A stretch of 64,000 bases of DNA from Clostridia bacterium (GCA_022797145.1 JAAWKA010000002.1:48221-112220), one strand, 5' to 3'; numbered from the stretch's first letter, positions 34,356 to 47,967 are shown. Numbers and translations: made by a program. The notes: generated by a model not told the origin, from the sequence alone.

Positions 34356-34604
34356 TTATATCTCTGGTATCCCCACCTTATATTCAATATCCTCTAAATA
34401 TGGAAAAATTTCTTTTAACCTTTTTTTTGTTATCATTGCCATTCTAGGTTGAGGATTTTTGGGGTCATCTGCTAGTAATTTCTGTGTGTAACAATTTTCA
34501 GTAGTTTTAAATATTAAATATCTGTTTCTTACATAAGTGCAATAAACTTGAAATCCTTTATCTAGCTCTTTTTCTAATTGATTAAAATCATATTTATTAT
34601 ACAT
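34356..34604 (-). CDS. Hypothetical protein
   Basis: 82-aa ORF, start upstream of ligA in the intergenic context. Confidence 0.55.
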   Translation of the reverse strand: MYNKYDFNQLEKELDKGFQVYCTYVRNRYLIFKTTENCYTQKLLADDPKNPQPRMAMITKKRLKEIFPYLEDIEYKVGIPEI

Positions 34605-34623
34605 ATTTCCTCCTATGATTAAT

Positions 34624-36642
<2,019 letters not shown>

Positions 36643-36656
36643 TTATTTAATATAAA

Positions 36657-37274
36657 CTATTTTAATATATCTTTTCCATTTTTTATATAATCATATCCCG
36701 AGAAAATTGTTGCTATTACTGACACAGTCATAAATATTGTCATCAATAAGTTTATAATAAATTGATACCCTGAAAGATCTTTTGAAAAAATTGCACCATA
36801 ATAGCTTATATCAAGAAATGCTAATATAATTGCTATCATCTGTGTAACTGTTTTTAATTTTCCCCAAATAGATGCTGAAATTACATTACCTCCTTTTTCT
36901 ACTGCTACTAACCTATAACCAGATACAACAAATTCCCTAAATAATGTAATTATTGGTATCCAAGCTGGAATTACTTTCATCTCTACTAATACTATCATTG
37001 CTGCTAACACTAATATTTTATCTGCAATTGGGTCTAAAAATTTCCCAAATGTAGTTATTTCATTTCTTTTTCTTGCTATAGTACCATCTAATTTATCTGT
37101 TATTGAAGCAATAATAAATATTAAATTCATTATCCACATACTAATTGGAATATTTAATATATTTCCTTTAATATCAAAAAATGGAATAATAACTAGCACA
37201 GGTACTAATATAATTCTAAAAATAGTAAGTTTATTTGCTAAATTCATAATTTTTTTCATGGTATACTCTACCAT
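36657..37274 (-). CDS. pgsA: CDP-diacylglycerol-glycerol-3-phosphate 3-phosphatidyltransferase
   Basis: NLANKLTIFRIILVPV, TDKLDGTIARKRNEITTFGKFLDPIADK. Confidence 0.93.
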   Translation of the reverse strand: MVEYTMKKIMNLANKLTIFRIILVPVLVIIPFFDIKGNILNIPISMWIMNLIFIIASITDKLDGTIARKRNEITTFGKFLDPIADKILVLAAMIVLVEMKVIPAWIPIITLFREFVVSGYRLVAVEKGGNVISASIWGKLKTVTQMIAIILAFLDISYYGAIFSKDLSGYQFIINLLMTIFMTVSVIATIFSGYDYIKNGKDILK

Positions 37275-37350
37275 AGCCCCTTTCTTATTTTTTATAATCT
37301 TAGAATTATTATATAAAAAAATATAATAAAAAGAAATAGAAAATATAAAT

Positions 37351-37644
37351 TTATTTTCTATTTCTTTCTACTATCTCCACAATATCTGTTATATACTCAC
37401 CAATTATTGGTATATTTAATTTTACTATTTTTTGAAGTATTATTACTAACACTGCTGTTAGTACTGTTACTCCTATACCTATTCCCACTCCTTTTGCTAT
37501 TCCTGATATCAAATTTCTAATTAATAGTTCTTTTCTATTTCCTAATATTTCTGACAAATCTATCAAGTTATTTTTTAATAATATATAATTTAAATTATCT
37601 ATACTTTTCATGAATTTTTCTAGTTTTGATTTTTTTATAAACAT
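37351..37644 (-). CDS. Small membrane protein (DUF5665-like)
   Basis: 97 aa; GNRKELLIRNLISGIAKGVGIGIGVTVLTAVLVIILQ. Confidence 0.65.
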   Translation of the reverse strand: MFIKKSKLEKFMKSIDNLNYILLKNNLIDLSEILGNRKELLIRNLISGIAKGVGIGIGVTVLTAVLVIILQKIVKLNIPIIGEYITDIVEIVERNRK

Positions 37645-37715
37645 GCAACCACCCTATTATTTGTCTTTCTATATAGGGTGGTTATTTTTTTTATTTCTAT
37701 ACATTTTAAATAATT

Positions 37716-40550
37716 TTAATTGCTTAATGTATTATTTACTATTTGATTTACAACATTCTCTATTCTATTGTTATCTAATCTATTATCTTCTTGTTCTTTC
37801 CTCTGTTCTTCCATTAATATTTCTAATTTTTTAATTAAATCTTGTAACTTCTTTAAGTCTTTTCCTACCATTTCCCAATCATTATTAGCAGTTGATTTTT
37901 CCAAATTTTGATTTGCTTTTACAATAACATCTACTAAATCTTCTATTGTATCTGTATTTTGTATCTCTATATTTACTGCAAATTGTGATAATAGATTTTT
38001 TATAGCATCTGGTAAATTATCTGCTATTGCTACTTTATTGCTTGATGAAACAATTACTTTTTTTAATATTGGTACACTTTTTGTTTCATTTAATGCTTGT
38101 TGATATATCGGCTCTACATATAATATTGTGTTATTTATTGGTACCATAATCATATTTTTTATTGTTTTAGTTCCTGTCACATTTAAAGCTTCTAATTCTT
38201 TTGAAATAGTTTCATCTTGCCCTAATAATGTATCTAATTGTTTTGGTCCTAACACATTACTATCTGCTGGAAATTTATATAGTTTTAATTTTACTTGCCC
38301 ATTCTCATTATATCCCCCTACCAGATAAGCTCTTAAACTCTGTTTATCTAGTTGTGTATATGGTATTACCAATCCTAGCTCTATTTCATCATTATCTTTT
38401 GTTTTCAACATGGTATAATATGGTTCTTGCTTAATACCTTTTATTGATGTATTTCCAGTAGTTTTTGAATATTTGGCTATTTCCCATACATCATCACTTC
38501 TATATAAAATATCTGTACTTACATTATGATATCTTTCTAGCATATTTGCTTGTATGTTATACAAAAACTCTGGATAAATAAAATGTTTTGATATATCTTG
38601 TGGAATATTTTCTTCTGAAAATAGGCTTGGATATATTTTTTTATATGCCATAATAATAGGATCAGATGTATCTGTTATATAAAAAGTAGTAGTTCCATCA
38701 TAGGCATCTATTATTACTTTTGCTGAATTTCTTATATAATTAATTTGTTCCTTCATATTATCATGTTCAATTTGCATTGGTTGTGAATATGGATATTGAT
38801 TTGTTACTGTATATGCATCTATCACCCAAAGTTGTCTTCCTTCATCATCCACTACAAGGTAAGGATTAGAATCATATATTAAATTTGGCATAATCGTTTT
38901 AGCTCTCTTTATTATATTTCTATTTAATAGTATTTTACTATCTTTACCAATATTTTTAGAAAATGCCAAGTTAATGTCTTTTTCCTTCACTGCAAGTATT
39001 AGTTTATCTATAAAGTTCAAATTAAGTCCTGCTTTTCCTTGATAAGAATATACTGCATTTTGAGAATTTGATGTTGGATAATCAAATTCAGATTTATTAC
39101 TAGTATTTGTTACTATTGTATTATTAGTCTCAAGTCCAAAATATATTCTTGGTTCTTTAAGCTTTATTGCACTTGTATTTATAAAGTCTTTTTGTAAGTA
39201 TTCTATATTTCCTGCTGCATCTACTGAAGAAGCAGATGTTATAATCGATCCAAAGCCATGAGTATATTCATATGTTTTATTGTTATAACTTCTATTTAGT
39301 CCATTTGATATAATTTCTCTTGATGAAATGTATACTGTTTGCTTTTTCCCATTTATATTATATCTTCCAATATTAGAATTTATATATGAATAATATCCTG
39401 TACTTGTTTGTGTTACTCTAACTGTTTTTAATGTAATATCTCTATCTACTATTGAAATATTATTTATTAACTCAGTATTTTGTTCTACTTCATCTAATTT
39501 CAAGGTATCTTCATTATTTAAATCAATTTCTTCTATTTTAATGTTGTATGCTGCTTTTGTGTTTTCTATATTATATCCAATATATTCTTTTTCTTTGTCA
39601 AATTGGTTTTGGCTTGTATATATCATTTTAAATATTAATATAAAAGTAAATAATGCTACTAAATATGTTGGTACTATTAATATTGATATAATTGCTTTTT
39701 TACTTTGTTTATTTTTAAAAGCTTTTATTGATATATATATAGATACTATTAATATAATAGCAAGTATTCTATATCCCCATAATTTTATTGTAACATCTGT
39801 AATGCCTGCACCATATATTCCTGTTGATAAATCATCATTTAGCGTTAAAAATTTATCTGTTAATAGTCCTTGTGTTGTCACTAGTATTAATGCTGCAATT
39901 CCTATTGCTACTATTACAATACTATTTGTTATTTGTTTTATAAATTTACTATTTTTTAAAGTTTGTGCATTTATTCCATCAAAATAATAATTAAATACTA
40001 TAATATAGTAAATTGTACTGTATATCATGAGTGATATAATAGTTATTATAAAATAAATAATAATCGCTTCTATTAATGGTTTTTGGAAAACATAAAAGCC
40101 TATATCCATATTAAATATTGGATCATTAATTCCAAACAATGCATTGTTTACACATAATGCTATTTTGTGACTTAGTCCTGTTGATATTATAATACTTGCT
40201 ATTACAGAAATTATAAATGCTATTGACTTTCTTGGTAATTTAGGCATTTCTTTCTTTTCTTCGTCGAAAAACTCTTGTAATCCTTTTTTTATACTTCTAT
40301 TAGTAAAACTCACTGCAATAAAAAATATGGCAAAACTTATTCCTGCTGTAAAATACCTATATCTTAAATTTTGTGTTAATACTTCTTTATAATTTTCTCC
40401 AATTTCTATTGTTTCTAAATATGAACCTCTATATGATATATATGTAAATGTTACTACTATAATTAAAAATATAAGTACTAATATAACTCTAGTTCTCATT
40501 TTTTTTGTTTTCTGTATTTGTGTATCTTTTATATCTTTTTTTTCTTCCAT
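37716..40550 (-). CDS. UPF0182 family membrane protein
   Basis: Multi-TM N-terminus; EPRIYFGLETNN.., QMQIEHDNMKEQINYIRNSAKVIIDAYDG. Confidence 0.88.
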   Translation of the reverse strand: MEEKKDIKDTQIQKTKKMRTRVILVLIFLIIVVTFTYISYRGSYLETIEIGENYKEVLTQNLRYRYFTAGISFAIFFIAVSFTNRSIKKGLQEFFDEEKKEMPKLPRKSIAFIISVIASIIISTGLSHKIALCVNNALFGINDPIFNMDIGFYVFQKPLIEAIIIYFIITIISLMIYSTIYYIIVFNYYFDGINAQTLKNSKFIKQITNSIVIVAIGIAALILVTTQGLLTDKFLTLNDDLSTGIYGAGITDVTIKLWGYRILAIILIVSIYISIKAFKNKQSKKAIISILIVPTYLVALFTFILIFKMIYTSQNQFDKEKEYIGYNIENTKAAYNIKIEEIDLNNEDTLKLDEVEQNTELINNISIVDRDITLKTVRVTQTSTGYYSYINSNIGRYNINGKKQTVYISSREIISNGLNRSYNNKTYEYTHGFGSIITSASSVDAAGNIEYLQKDFINTSAIKLKEPRIYFGLETNNTIVTNTSNKSEFDYPTSNSQNAVYSYQGKAGLNLNFIDKLILAVKEKDINLAFSKNIGKDSKILLNRNIIKRAKTIMPNLIYDSNPYLVVDDEGRQLWVIDAYTVTNQYPYSQPMQIEHDNMKEQINYIRNSAKVIIDAYDGTTTFYITDTSDPIIMAYKKIYPSLFSEENIPQDISKHFIYPEFLYNIQANMLERYHNVSTDILYRSDDVWEIAKYSKTTGNTSIKGIKQEPYYTMLKTKDNDEIELGLVIPYTQLDKQSLRAYLVGGYNENGQVKLKLYKFPADSNVLGPKQLDTLLGQDETISKELEALNVTGTKTIKNMIMVPINNTILYVEPIYQQALNETKSVPILKKVIVSSSNKVAIADNLPDAIKNLLSQFAVNIEIQNTDTIEDLVDVIVKANQNLEKSTANNDWEMVGKDLKKLQDLIKKLEILMEEQRKEQEDNRLDNNRIENVVNQIVNNTLSN

Positions 40551-40591
40551 ATATAATTCCTTTCTTTTTTATTTCAAAAGATTATATAATC

Positions 40592-41497
40592 TTATAATAT
40601 TGCTTTTACAAAATCTTTACTATTAAATGTCTCCATATCATCAATTTGTTCACCTACTCCTATAAATTTTACTGGTATTTTATTTTCATTTACAATTCCT
40701 ACTATTACTCCTCCTTTTGCTGTACCATCTAATTTTGTAAGGATTAGTCCTGTTAAAGGTATTGTCTCTTTAAAAGCTTTGACTTGTGCAATTGCATTTT
40801 GCCCTGTAGTAGCATCAAGTACTAGTAAAACTTCTTTTGAAGCATTTGGTAATTCTTTTTCTAATACTCTTTGTATTTTACCTAGTTCTTCCATTAAATA
40901 TTTTTTATTATGCAATCTTCCTGCTGTATCACAAATTAATACATCTGCATTTTGTTCTTTTGTTACTTTTATCGCTTCATATACAACAGAGGCTGGATCT
41001 GCTCCTTCACTCTTTTTTATGATATTACATCCTGCACGGTTAGCCCATACTTCCAATTGTTCTACTGCTGCTGCTCTAAAAGTATCTGCTGCTCCTATTA
41101 CTACTTTTTTTCCTTCTTTTACTAATTTATTTGCAATTTTTCCAATAGAAGTAGTTTTTCCTACTCCATTTACTCCTACTACTAATATAATAGTTGGAAT
41201 AGTAGTTAGTTTTAAACTGCTATCCTGAACTTCTAATATCTCTTCTATTTCTTCTCTTAAAGCCTGTTTTACTTGTTCAACCTCCTTAATATTTCCTTTT
41301 TTTATTTTATTTCTCAAATTTGATATAATCTTTATAGAAGTTTCAAACCCAATATCTGACATTATGAGAATTTCCTCTAGTTCTTCTAATAACTCCTCAT
41401 CTATCTTTCTAAATACACTAAAAGCATTATTTATTTTTTCATCAAATGATGTTTTTGTTTTATTTAAACCTTGTTTTAATTTATCAAAAAATCCCAT
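40592..41497 (-). CDS. ftsY: Signal recognition particle receptor FtsY
   Basis: GVNGVGKTTSIGKIA, DTFRAAAVEQLEVWANRAG, DTAGRLHNK. Confidence 0.96.
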   Translation of the reverse strand: MGFFDKLKQGLNKTKTSFDEKINNAFSVFRKIDEELLEELEEILIMSDIGFETSIKIISNLRNKIKKGNIKEVEQVKQALREEIEEILEVQDSSLKLTTIPTIILVVGVNGVGKTTSIGKIANKLVKEGKKVVIGAADTFRAAAVEQLEVWANRAGCNIIKKSEGADPASVVYEAIKVTKEQNADVLICDTAGRLHNKKYLMEELGKIQRVLEKELPNASKEVLLVLDATTGQNAIAQVKAFKETIPLTGLILTKLDGTAKGGVIVGIVNENKIPVKFIGVGEQIDDMETFNSKDFVKAIL

Positions 41498-41581
41498 ATT
41501 TTATTACCTTTCTCCTAATATAATATATATATTTTAACATATATTTTATAAAATGTGTACACTCAAATTGAAATTTTCAAA

Positions 41582-41626
41582 AAGAAGGTAGAAAATAATA
41601 CTTACAGTATTTTCTACCTTCTTTTT
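41582..41626. terminator. Hairpin terminator
   Basis: agaaggtagaaaataatacttacagtattttctaccttctttttt. Confidence 0.8.
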
Positions 41627-42280
41627 TTATATATTTTCTAAATCATATATTATATCAACTTCATTGCAAACATTTTGAGAGTGAGTTACTATTATTATAC
41701 ATTTTTTTTCTTGTTTTGACAAATATTTAAATATTTTTAAAATTTCATTTTCTGTATCTTTATCTAAATTTCCTGTTGGTTCGTCTGCTATTATTATTTT
41801 TGGATTATAAGACAAGCTTCTTGCAATAGCAATCCTTTGTTGTTCCCCACCAGATAATTTCAATATCTTTCTTTTACTATGCTCTTCTGACAGCCCTACT
41901 CTTTTCATAAGTTCTAATGCTTTTTGTTTTTTATTTTTTATCTTCACTTTACTTATATTCATAGATAATTCTATATTTTCCAAAGCTGTTAAACTTGGCA
42001 ATAAATTGTAACTTTGAAATACAATTCCTATGTCAGTATTTCTATACCTATCCAAATTCATTTTTCTTAATTCTTTTTCATTATATAGTATTTTCCCCTC
42101 TGTACATTTTTCTAACCCTGTTATGAGTGATAAAAGTGTTGTTTTTCCACTTCCACTTTTTCCTTTAATTGCATACATTTTTCCTTCTTCAAATTCATAA
42201 TTTATATTTTTAAATACATATGTATCTTTTGGTGCATCCTTATATCTATAGCCTACATTTTCTAATTTTAATATTCCCAT
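41627..42280 (-). CDS. ABC transporter ATP-binding protein (MacB/LolD type)
   Basis: GKSGSGKTTLLSLITGLE, LSGGEQQRIAIARSL. Confidence 0.9.
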   Translation of the reverse strand: MGILKLENVGYRYKDAPKDTYVFKNINYEFEEGKMYAIKGKSGSGKTTLLSLITGLEKCTEGKILYNEKELRKMNLDRYRNTDIGIVFQSYNLLPSLTALENIELSMNISKVKIKNKKQKALELMKRVGLSEEHSKRKILKLSGGEQQRIAIARSLSYNPKIIIADEPTGNLDKDTENEILKIFKYLSKQEKKCIIIVTHSQNVCNEVDIIYDLENI

Positions 42281-42283
42281 AAT

Positions 42284-43834
42284 TTAAGTCCTCTCTTTCA
42301 ATATAGTAAGTGGAGTAAATCTTTGAATGCTTATCATTGATGCTAAACTACTCATTAATGTTAATAATACTCCTATTGCAAATAATTGAATTATCACTAT
42401 AAAATCTACTACTGCATCAATAGTATTAATTGATTGTATTTTAACATTAGTTTCAAATTGCATATTCATTGGTCCTTTTCCAAAATTATCTGAAATTTTA
42501 TTTTCTTCTACTTGAGTTGCTTCAATTTCATTTTGAAGTAATGTATTTCCTATCGGTTTTGCTAAAAAACTTCCAACTGCTGTTCCCATAATTAACATTA
42601 TAATAGTTATAAATAATAACTCTAAAATAAATTGCATTGTTAGTTTGAATTTGCTTACTCCTATTGTCCTAAATACACCTATTTCATATTTTCTTTCTCT
42701 AATATTTATAACATTAACTATAAATAAAACAATGGAAGATATTATTAGTGTAATACTTAAAAACATTGTTGCAAATGTTTTTACATTTTCAATAGACTTT
42801 GTTGCATTCTGCAATTCTTCTAAGTTTGTATTAATAGTGTAATATTCATTTAAACCCTTTTGCTTTATTTCTTCAGTAAACTTTTCTATTGCTTCTTCAC
42901 TATTTATTATGAATGAAGGAGTTATATTTGTTACTAATGTACTATCCTGCTCTACTAATGCATCTATTACTCCACTACCTGTAATTATTTTATTTGCAGA
43001 TTGTGAGTACATGTTTTGAGAATCATCTGTGTTAGAATTATCTGTATATATTCCTGTTACTGTAAACTCATAAGTTTTATTAACATCACTAGAACTTTTT
43101 AGTGTTATTTTATCTCCAATACTTATCTCATTTAACGTTGCAAGTTCTGAATTTATGACACATTCATATGCATTAAAATCTGTTATCATTTCTCCTTGTA
43201 TTACTTTACATGTTCCATTTACAAAATTAGTCATTGCATCATAAGATGAATATCCATTAATTTCAAAATCTCCAGTTAAATTTCTTGAACTTTGAAATGT
43301 TTCTTTTGTCCTTGTTATTATTGTAGTTGTATTGTTATTTGTTATAGTATGCCTTTCTCCCTCTGGACCTGGCCCTCTACCTCTTCCAGAGTTTCCTCCT
43401 GTTGTTTTGCTTGATGAACTTGTTGTGGTTTGCTTATCTTCTACTTCATATTCATAAGAATCTGTTGCTTTTGTTAAAGTATCACTATTTAATGAAGTTG
43501 TATATATATAGTAATATCCTTTCAAATATTTACTATCTCCATAATTTTTTATATCCTCAATCTTTAGTGCTTCTATATTGTTAAAAGCTTCAATATTTTC
43601 TTTTTTTGCTTCTTCTCCTCCTTTAAATTTTTCAGAAAGTTGTTTTCTTTCAAATGAAATTGTTGCAATTATATCATGTGACTCTTGATAATTTTTTACA
43701 AGTCTATTAGCTGTATTCCTTATTGCTAAAGTAACTGTTGAGGCACAAGCTATAACTAATATAATTATACCTATTAAAATATTTCTTCCTTTATTTCTAA
43801 TAATTGAAATTACACTGTTTTTTAAAATATACAT
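42284..43834 (-). CDS. FtsX-like ABC permease (MacB_PCD)
   Basis: RNKGRNILIGIIILVIACASTVTLAIRNTA; C-terminal FtsX domain. Confidence 0.88.
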   Translation of the reverse strand: MYILKNSVISIIRNKGRNILIGIIILVIACASTVTLAIRNTANRLVKNYQESHDIIATISFERKQLSEKFKGGEEAKKENIEAFNNIEALKIEDIKNYGDSKYLKGYYYIYTTSLNSDTLTKATDSYEYEVEDKQTTTSSSSKTTGGNSGRGRGPGPEGERHTITNNNTTTIITRTKETFQSSRNLTGDFEINGYSSYDAMTNFVNGTCKVIQGEMITDFNAYECVINSELATLNEISIGDKITLKSSSDVNKTYEFTVTGIYTDNSNTDDSQNMYSQSANKIITGSGVIDALVEQDSTLVTNITPSFIINSEEAIEKFTEEIKQKGLNEYYTINTNLEELQNATKSIENVKTFATMFLSITLIISSIVLFIVNVINIRERKYEIGVFRTIGVSKFKLTMQFILELLFITIIMLIMGTAVGSFLAKPIGNTLLQNEIEATQVEENKISDNFGKGPMNMQFETNVKIQSINTIDAVVDFIVIIQLFAIGVLLTLMSSLASMISIQRFTPLTILKERT

Positions 43835-43944
43835 TTTTATACCTCCTATCTATTAACAATATAATAAATGAATATTGAAAATTTATTGAAATACAAAAAA
43901 TAGTATTAACAAATCTTTTATTTTGTAAATACTATTTTAATTCA

Positions 43945-45114
43945 TCAATTTGTGATAGTAACTTTAAAAATTGTAAAATTGTTTTTATACAGTACTTCTA
44001 TTTTTCCATTATATTTTTTTACTATAGATTTTGCAATTGCTAATCCTAATCCATACCTTTTTTCTACTCTATTTCTTGATTTGTCAATACGATAAAATCT
44101 TTCAAATATTTTTTCCTTTTCTGTTTCTGGTATTGGTTCTCCCATATTTTTTACCTGTAATATAATTTCATTTTTTTCTTTGCTTAATTCTATTATAACT
44201 TCTTTTTTTATATCTGTATGTTTTATAGCATTGTCTGTTAAAATACATATTATATGCTCTATATCTTCCTTATTTGCATTAATTATGATATTTTGTTGAA
44301 TGTTGCTTTTTATAGTAACTTGTTTTTCATAAGCAATACTTTCAAACATAGATAAGATAATTTGTATTTCTTTTGAAATATTGAGTTGCTCATATTCTTT
44401 TATGTTATCTATATTTTCTACTTTTGCAAGTATTAATAGTTCATTTATTAGTTTATTCATACTTTCTATTTCATTTTGTATATAACTCATCCATTTGTTG
44501 CTTCCTATCTCACTTTCTAATACATCTGCATTTGCCTCAATTACCGCAAGTGGTGTTTTTAGTTCATGTGATGCATCTGATATGAATTGTTTTTGTTTTT
44601 CAAATGTTTCTTCTACAGGTTTTACAATAATTTTAGAAACTTTTTTAGATATAATATATATTATGATTAATGAGATTATTAGCATTATTAGCGAAAATAT
44701 AACTATTTTTTTTATATGCAAAATAGCATATTCATTTTCTATAAGTATTATATTTACTATATTATCTTTAGTTCTTCTTACTTTGTATATATATTTTCCT
44801 ATAATACCTTTATCATTATTCTTCTTAGCTATTTTAATGGCATATTCATTTACTGAGATATCAGAACTTTGTATAACTGTAAAATTTTCTATCCAAACAT
44901 TGTATAATCCTTCAGTTCTCATTCTATCATCTTCTATCATTTCATTTGGATTTCTTTTAAGCTCTCTTCCAACTAGTCTATCTACCATTAATGTTGTAGT
45001 ATTAATAATATTATTATAATTTAATGAAACAAATAGTATAATAATTCCTGAAATTATGATTGATAATGATGTTACTATTAGTAAAAATATTCTTTTGCTT
45101 AATTTTTCAATCAT
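43945..45114 (-). CDS. Sensor histidine kinase
   Basis: FISDASHELKTPLAVIEAN, FERFYRIDKSRNR. Confidence 0.92.
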   Translation of the reverse strand: MIEKLSKRIFLLIVTSLSIIISGIIILFVSLNYNNIINTTTLMVDRLVGRELKRNPNEMIEDDRMRTEGLYNVWIENFTVIQSSDISVNEYAIKIAKKNNDKGIIGKYIYKVRRTKDNIVNIILIENEYAILHIKKIVIFSLIMLIISLIIIYIISKKVSKIIVKPVEETFEKQKQFISDASHELKTPLAVIEANADVLESEIGSNKWMSYIQNEIESMNKLINELLILAKVENIDNIKEYEQLNISKEIQIILSMFESIAYEKQVTIKSNIQQNIIINANKEDIEHIICILTDNAIKHTDIKKEVIIELSKEKNEIILQVKNMGEPIPETEKEKIFERFYRIDKSRNRVEKRYGLGLAIAKSIVKKYNGKIEVLYKNNFTIFKVTITN

Positions 45115-45796
45115 CTTTTGCCTCCATTTTATATCCTATTCCTCTTACTGCTTTTATTTTTACTTCTGATTTAATAAGTTTTAATTTTTTTCTTAAAAAA
45201 GATACATAAACTTCTACATTATTATACTCTGCTTCACTATTATAGCCCCATATTTTATTTGCTAATGTTTCTCTACTAACTATTTGTTTATTGTTTAATA
45301 ATAACGTTTCTAATAAATTTAGCTCTTTTCCATTTATGAATATACTATTATCATAACATATCATTTTTCCAATTCTTAAGTCTAATTTCAAGTCACTATA
45401 TTCTAAAATATCCATATCTTTTATATTTGATTTCCTTTTCAATACAACCTTTATTCTTGCTACAAGCTCTCTTGTATGAAAAGGTTTAGTAATATAGTCA
45501 TCTGCTCCATTTTCTAGCCCATTTAGTTTGTCTGATATTTCTGATTTTGCTGTTAATATAATTATTGGCACTTCTATTTTTTCTCTTCTTAAATTATTTA
45601 GTATTTCAAATCCATCCTTATCTGGTAACATTATATCTAGTAAAATTAAGTCATAAACATTTGTTAGAGCTTCACTTTCTCCTTTTTCTCCATTTGTTAT
45701 TATATCTACAGTAAAATTTTCTCTTTTTAATGTCTCTGCTATAGCATCTGCTAAGCTATACTCATCTTCAATTACTAAAATTTTCATTTTTATCAC
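45107..45796 (-). CDS. OmpR-family response regulator
   Basis: KILVIEDEYSLADAIAETL, LLDIMLPDKDGFEIL, C-terminal wHTH. Confidence 0.94.
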   Translation of the reverse strand: MIKMKILVIEDEYSLADAIAETLKRENFTVDIITNGEKGESEALTNVYDLILLDIMLPDKDGFEILNNLRREKIEVPIIILTAKSEISDKLNGLENGADDYITKPFHTRELVARIKVVLKRKSNIKDMDILEYSDLKLDLRIGKMICYDNSIFINGKELNLLETLLLNNKQIVSRETLANKIWGYNSEAEYNNVEVYVSFLRKKLKLIKSEVKIKAVRGIGYKMEAKDD

Positions 45797-46430
45797 CTTT
45801 TTTATTATAGCTTTTAAAGCTTAAAATATTATTGAATATTCTTGTAAATTTTTTAATTTGTTCATAAGTAATTTTTACTTTTTCATTTTTTACATTATTC
45901 ACTATAATTTTAACTTTTCATTATATATCATAATATATCATAAAAAATAATACAGGACTACAATAGGTATCTTGCAGTAACTATGAAAAATATAAAATTG
46001 AAGCAAATAGCAAAATAGGAAATATTAATGAAATGTCTAAATTTTATAGAAGAACTATTTGTTCTACATTGTGATGAACAAGGAAGATATAAATCTGTAA
46101 AAGAATTATTTAGAAAAAATACAATAAGTGTAGAAATATCAAGTTGTATAGCTCTTGAAATTGTAAATGATAAATGCAGAATAGTTATGGCTGTACTTCC
46201 CTCATGTAATAAAAGCATATTGACTAAAGTCAACTAATATTTAGAAGAAAAAATTAAATTAACAAAAAAATTTAGTCTTTTAAATGAATTATTAAATATT
46301 CCAAAAGAATTAGAAAGGTAATTTTATAAAGCAAATAAAAATCATCTCCTCTACAGTAAATGTAAATTGAGATGGTTTCTGTTTATATGTCTTATACTTG
46401 GGTTTGTACAAGGATACTTTGGTACTTCGT

Positions 46431-46505
46431 TGGTGACCCGTACGGGAATTGAACCCATGATTCCACCTTGAGAGGGTGGCGTCTTAACCTCTTGACCAAC
46501 GGGCC
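46431..46505 (-). tRNA. tRNA-Glu(CUC)
   Basis: GGCCCGTTGGTCAAGAGGTTAAGACGCCACCCTCTCAAGGTGGAATCATGGGTTCAATTCCCGTACGGGTCACCA. Confidence 0.94.
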
Positions 46506-46552
46506 TTTTACTTACTATTTATTTATAACATATTTTTTAAGTATTAGTCAAT

Positions 46553-46936
46553 TTATTTTTCTTTTTTTATACAAATTTCTAAAATTTCTTTTAATCTTTG
46601 CTCCTGTTTTGTTAAATATAAATATCCTATTAATCCTTCAAAAGCTGTTGAATACATATATTCCTGAACTCCTGAGTTTTTTGGTAAATGATGATTTTTT
46701 GTGTTTCGTGCTCTTTTTACTATATCTATTTCCTTTTGTGTTAACATTGGCATTATCTCTTCTAGTTTTTTTGCTTGTGCACTTGCTTTTACATATTTTA
46801 TAGCCTCTATATGTAATTTATGAGCATTAAGCTTAGTATTATTTATTAAATATGTACGTATATATAGCTCATATAGTGCATCTCCTACATATGCCCATAC
46901 TAATGGTGATATTAAATTTGCTTCTTGTTCTTCCAT
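46553..46936 (-). CDS. mrnC: Mini-ribonuclease III
   Basis: LVWAYVGDALYELYIRTYLI, AQAKKLEEI, STAFEGLIGYLYL. Confidence 0.92.
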   Translation of the reverse strand: MEEQEANLISPLVWAYVGDALYELYIRTYLINNTKLNAHKLHIEAIKYVKASAQAKKLEEIMPMLTQKEIDIVKRARNTKNHHLPKNSGVQEYMYSTAFEGLIGYLYLTKQEQRLKEILEICIKKEK

Positions 46937-46952
46937 ATTTTATGTGTAATAA

Positions 46953-47879
46953 CTACACTTCCTCCATTTCTTTCACTTTTTCTATAGTTATTTTACCTAA
47001 TTTAGATTTTCTAAAATCTTCAATTATTATTCCTGCTATTTTTTCCTCATCTATTTTACTTCCTGTTGTAATTGCTCCTCTTTTTTGTCCAATTAGTTCC
47101 ATTAATTTTACTACTTTTTCATTCTCATTATAGCTTTCTTTTATAAGTTTTTCTAATTCATTTTCTTGTATTTTATATCTTATAATTAAATTTTGTCTAT
47201 AATTATTCATCAAAAATTTTAATAGATAGAATGCTATTTCTGTCTTTTCTAATATATCTTCTTTTATTGTTCCAACATATGCTAAGTTTAATGCTATTTC
47301 TTCATTTTGAAATTTAGGCCATAATACACCTGGAGTATCTAATAACTCTATATTATTTGATAAACGTATCCATTGCTTTTGCTTTGTTACTCCTGGTCTA
47401 TTTCCTACTTGTGTAGAGGATTTTTTAGCTATTCTATTTATAAAAGAGGATTTTCCTACATTTGGTATTCCTAATATTAAAACTCTAATTGATTTTCCTA
47501 TTCTTCCCTTTACCTGTTGTAAATTTCTATCTTCATTCATAATTAATTCTACTGCTTTTATTACATTTTGCATTCCTTTTCCTAAATTAGAATCTGTTAA
47601 AATTGCTTTTATTCCCTTTTTTTCAAAATATTTAACCCATTTATCATTTTCCTTTTGATCTGATAAATCACATTTGTTTAATACAATAATTTTCTTTTTG
47701 CTACCTATCATATTTTTAATATCTGGATTTTGACTAGAAATTGGTATACGTGCATCTAATATCTCAATTACTACATCTATTAATTTTATATCTTGTAAAA
47801 TCTGTTTTTTAGTTTTCGCCATATGCCCTGGATACCAGTTAATATTCAATTTTGTCAATTCTTCTCCATTATTATTCAT
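46953..47879 (-). CDS. rbgA: Ribosome biogenesis GTPase
   Basis: INWYPGHMAKTKKQI, GIPNVGKSSFINRI, LNKCDL. Confidence 0.93.
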   Translation of the reverse strand: MNNNGEELTKLNINWYPGHMAKTKKQILQDIKLIDVVIEILDARIPISSQNPDIKNMIGSKKKIIVLNKCDLSDQKENDKWVKYFEKKGIKAILTDSNLGKGMQNVIKAVELIMNEDRNLQQVKGRIGKSIRVLILGIPNVGKSSFINRIAKKSSTQVGNRPGVTKQKQWIRLSNNIELLDTPGVLWPKFQNEEIALNLAYVGTIKEDILEKTEIAFYLLKFLMNNYRQNLIIRYKIQENELEKLIKESYNENEKVVKLMELIGQKRGAITTGSKIDEEKIAGIIIEDFRKSKLGKITIEKVKEMEEV

Positions 47880-47967
47880 TTATATCGTCTCCCTATTTTA
47901 GTTATATGTGAAGTTTTATATCATCTTCTATAATAAATTTTTTATAATATATATATTTATCCAATAT

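Noticed and set aside
45958-46330. Short ORFs between response regulator and tRNA-Glu
   Set aside because: No recognisable family; may be remnants; insufficient support.
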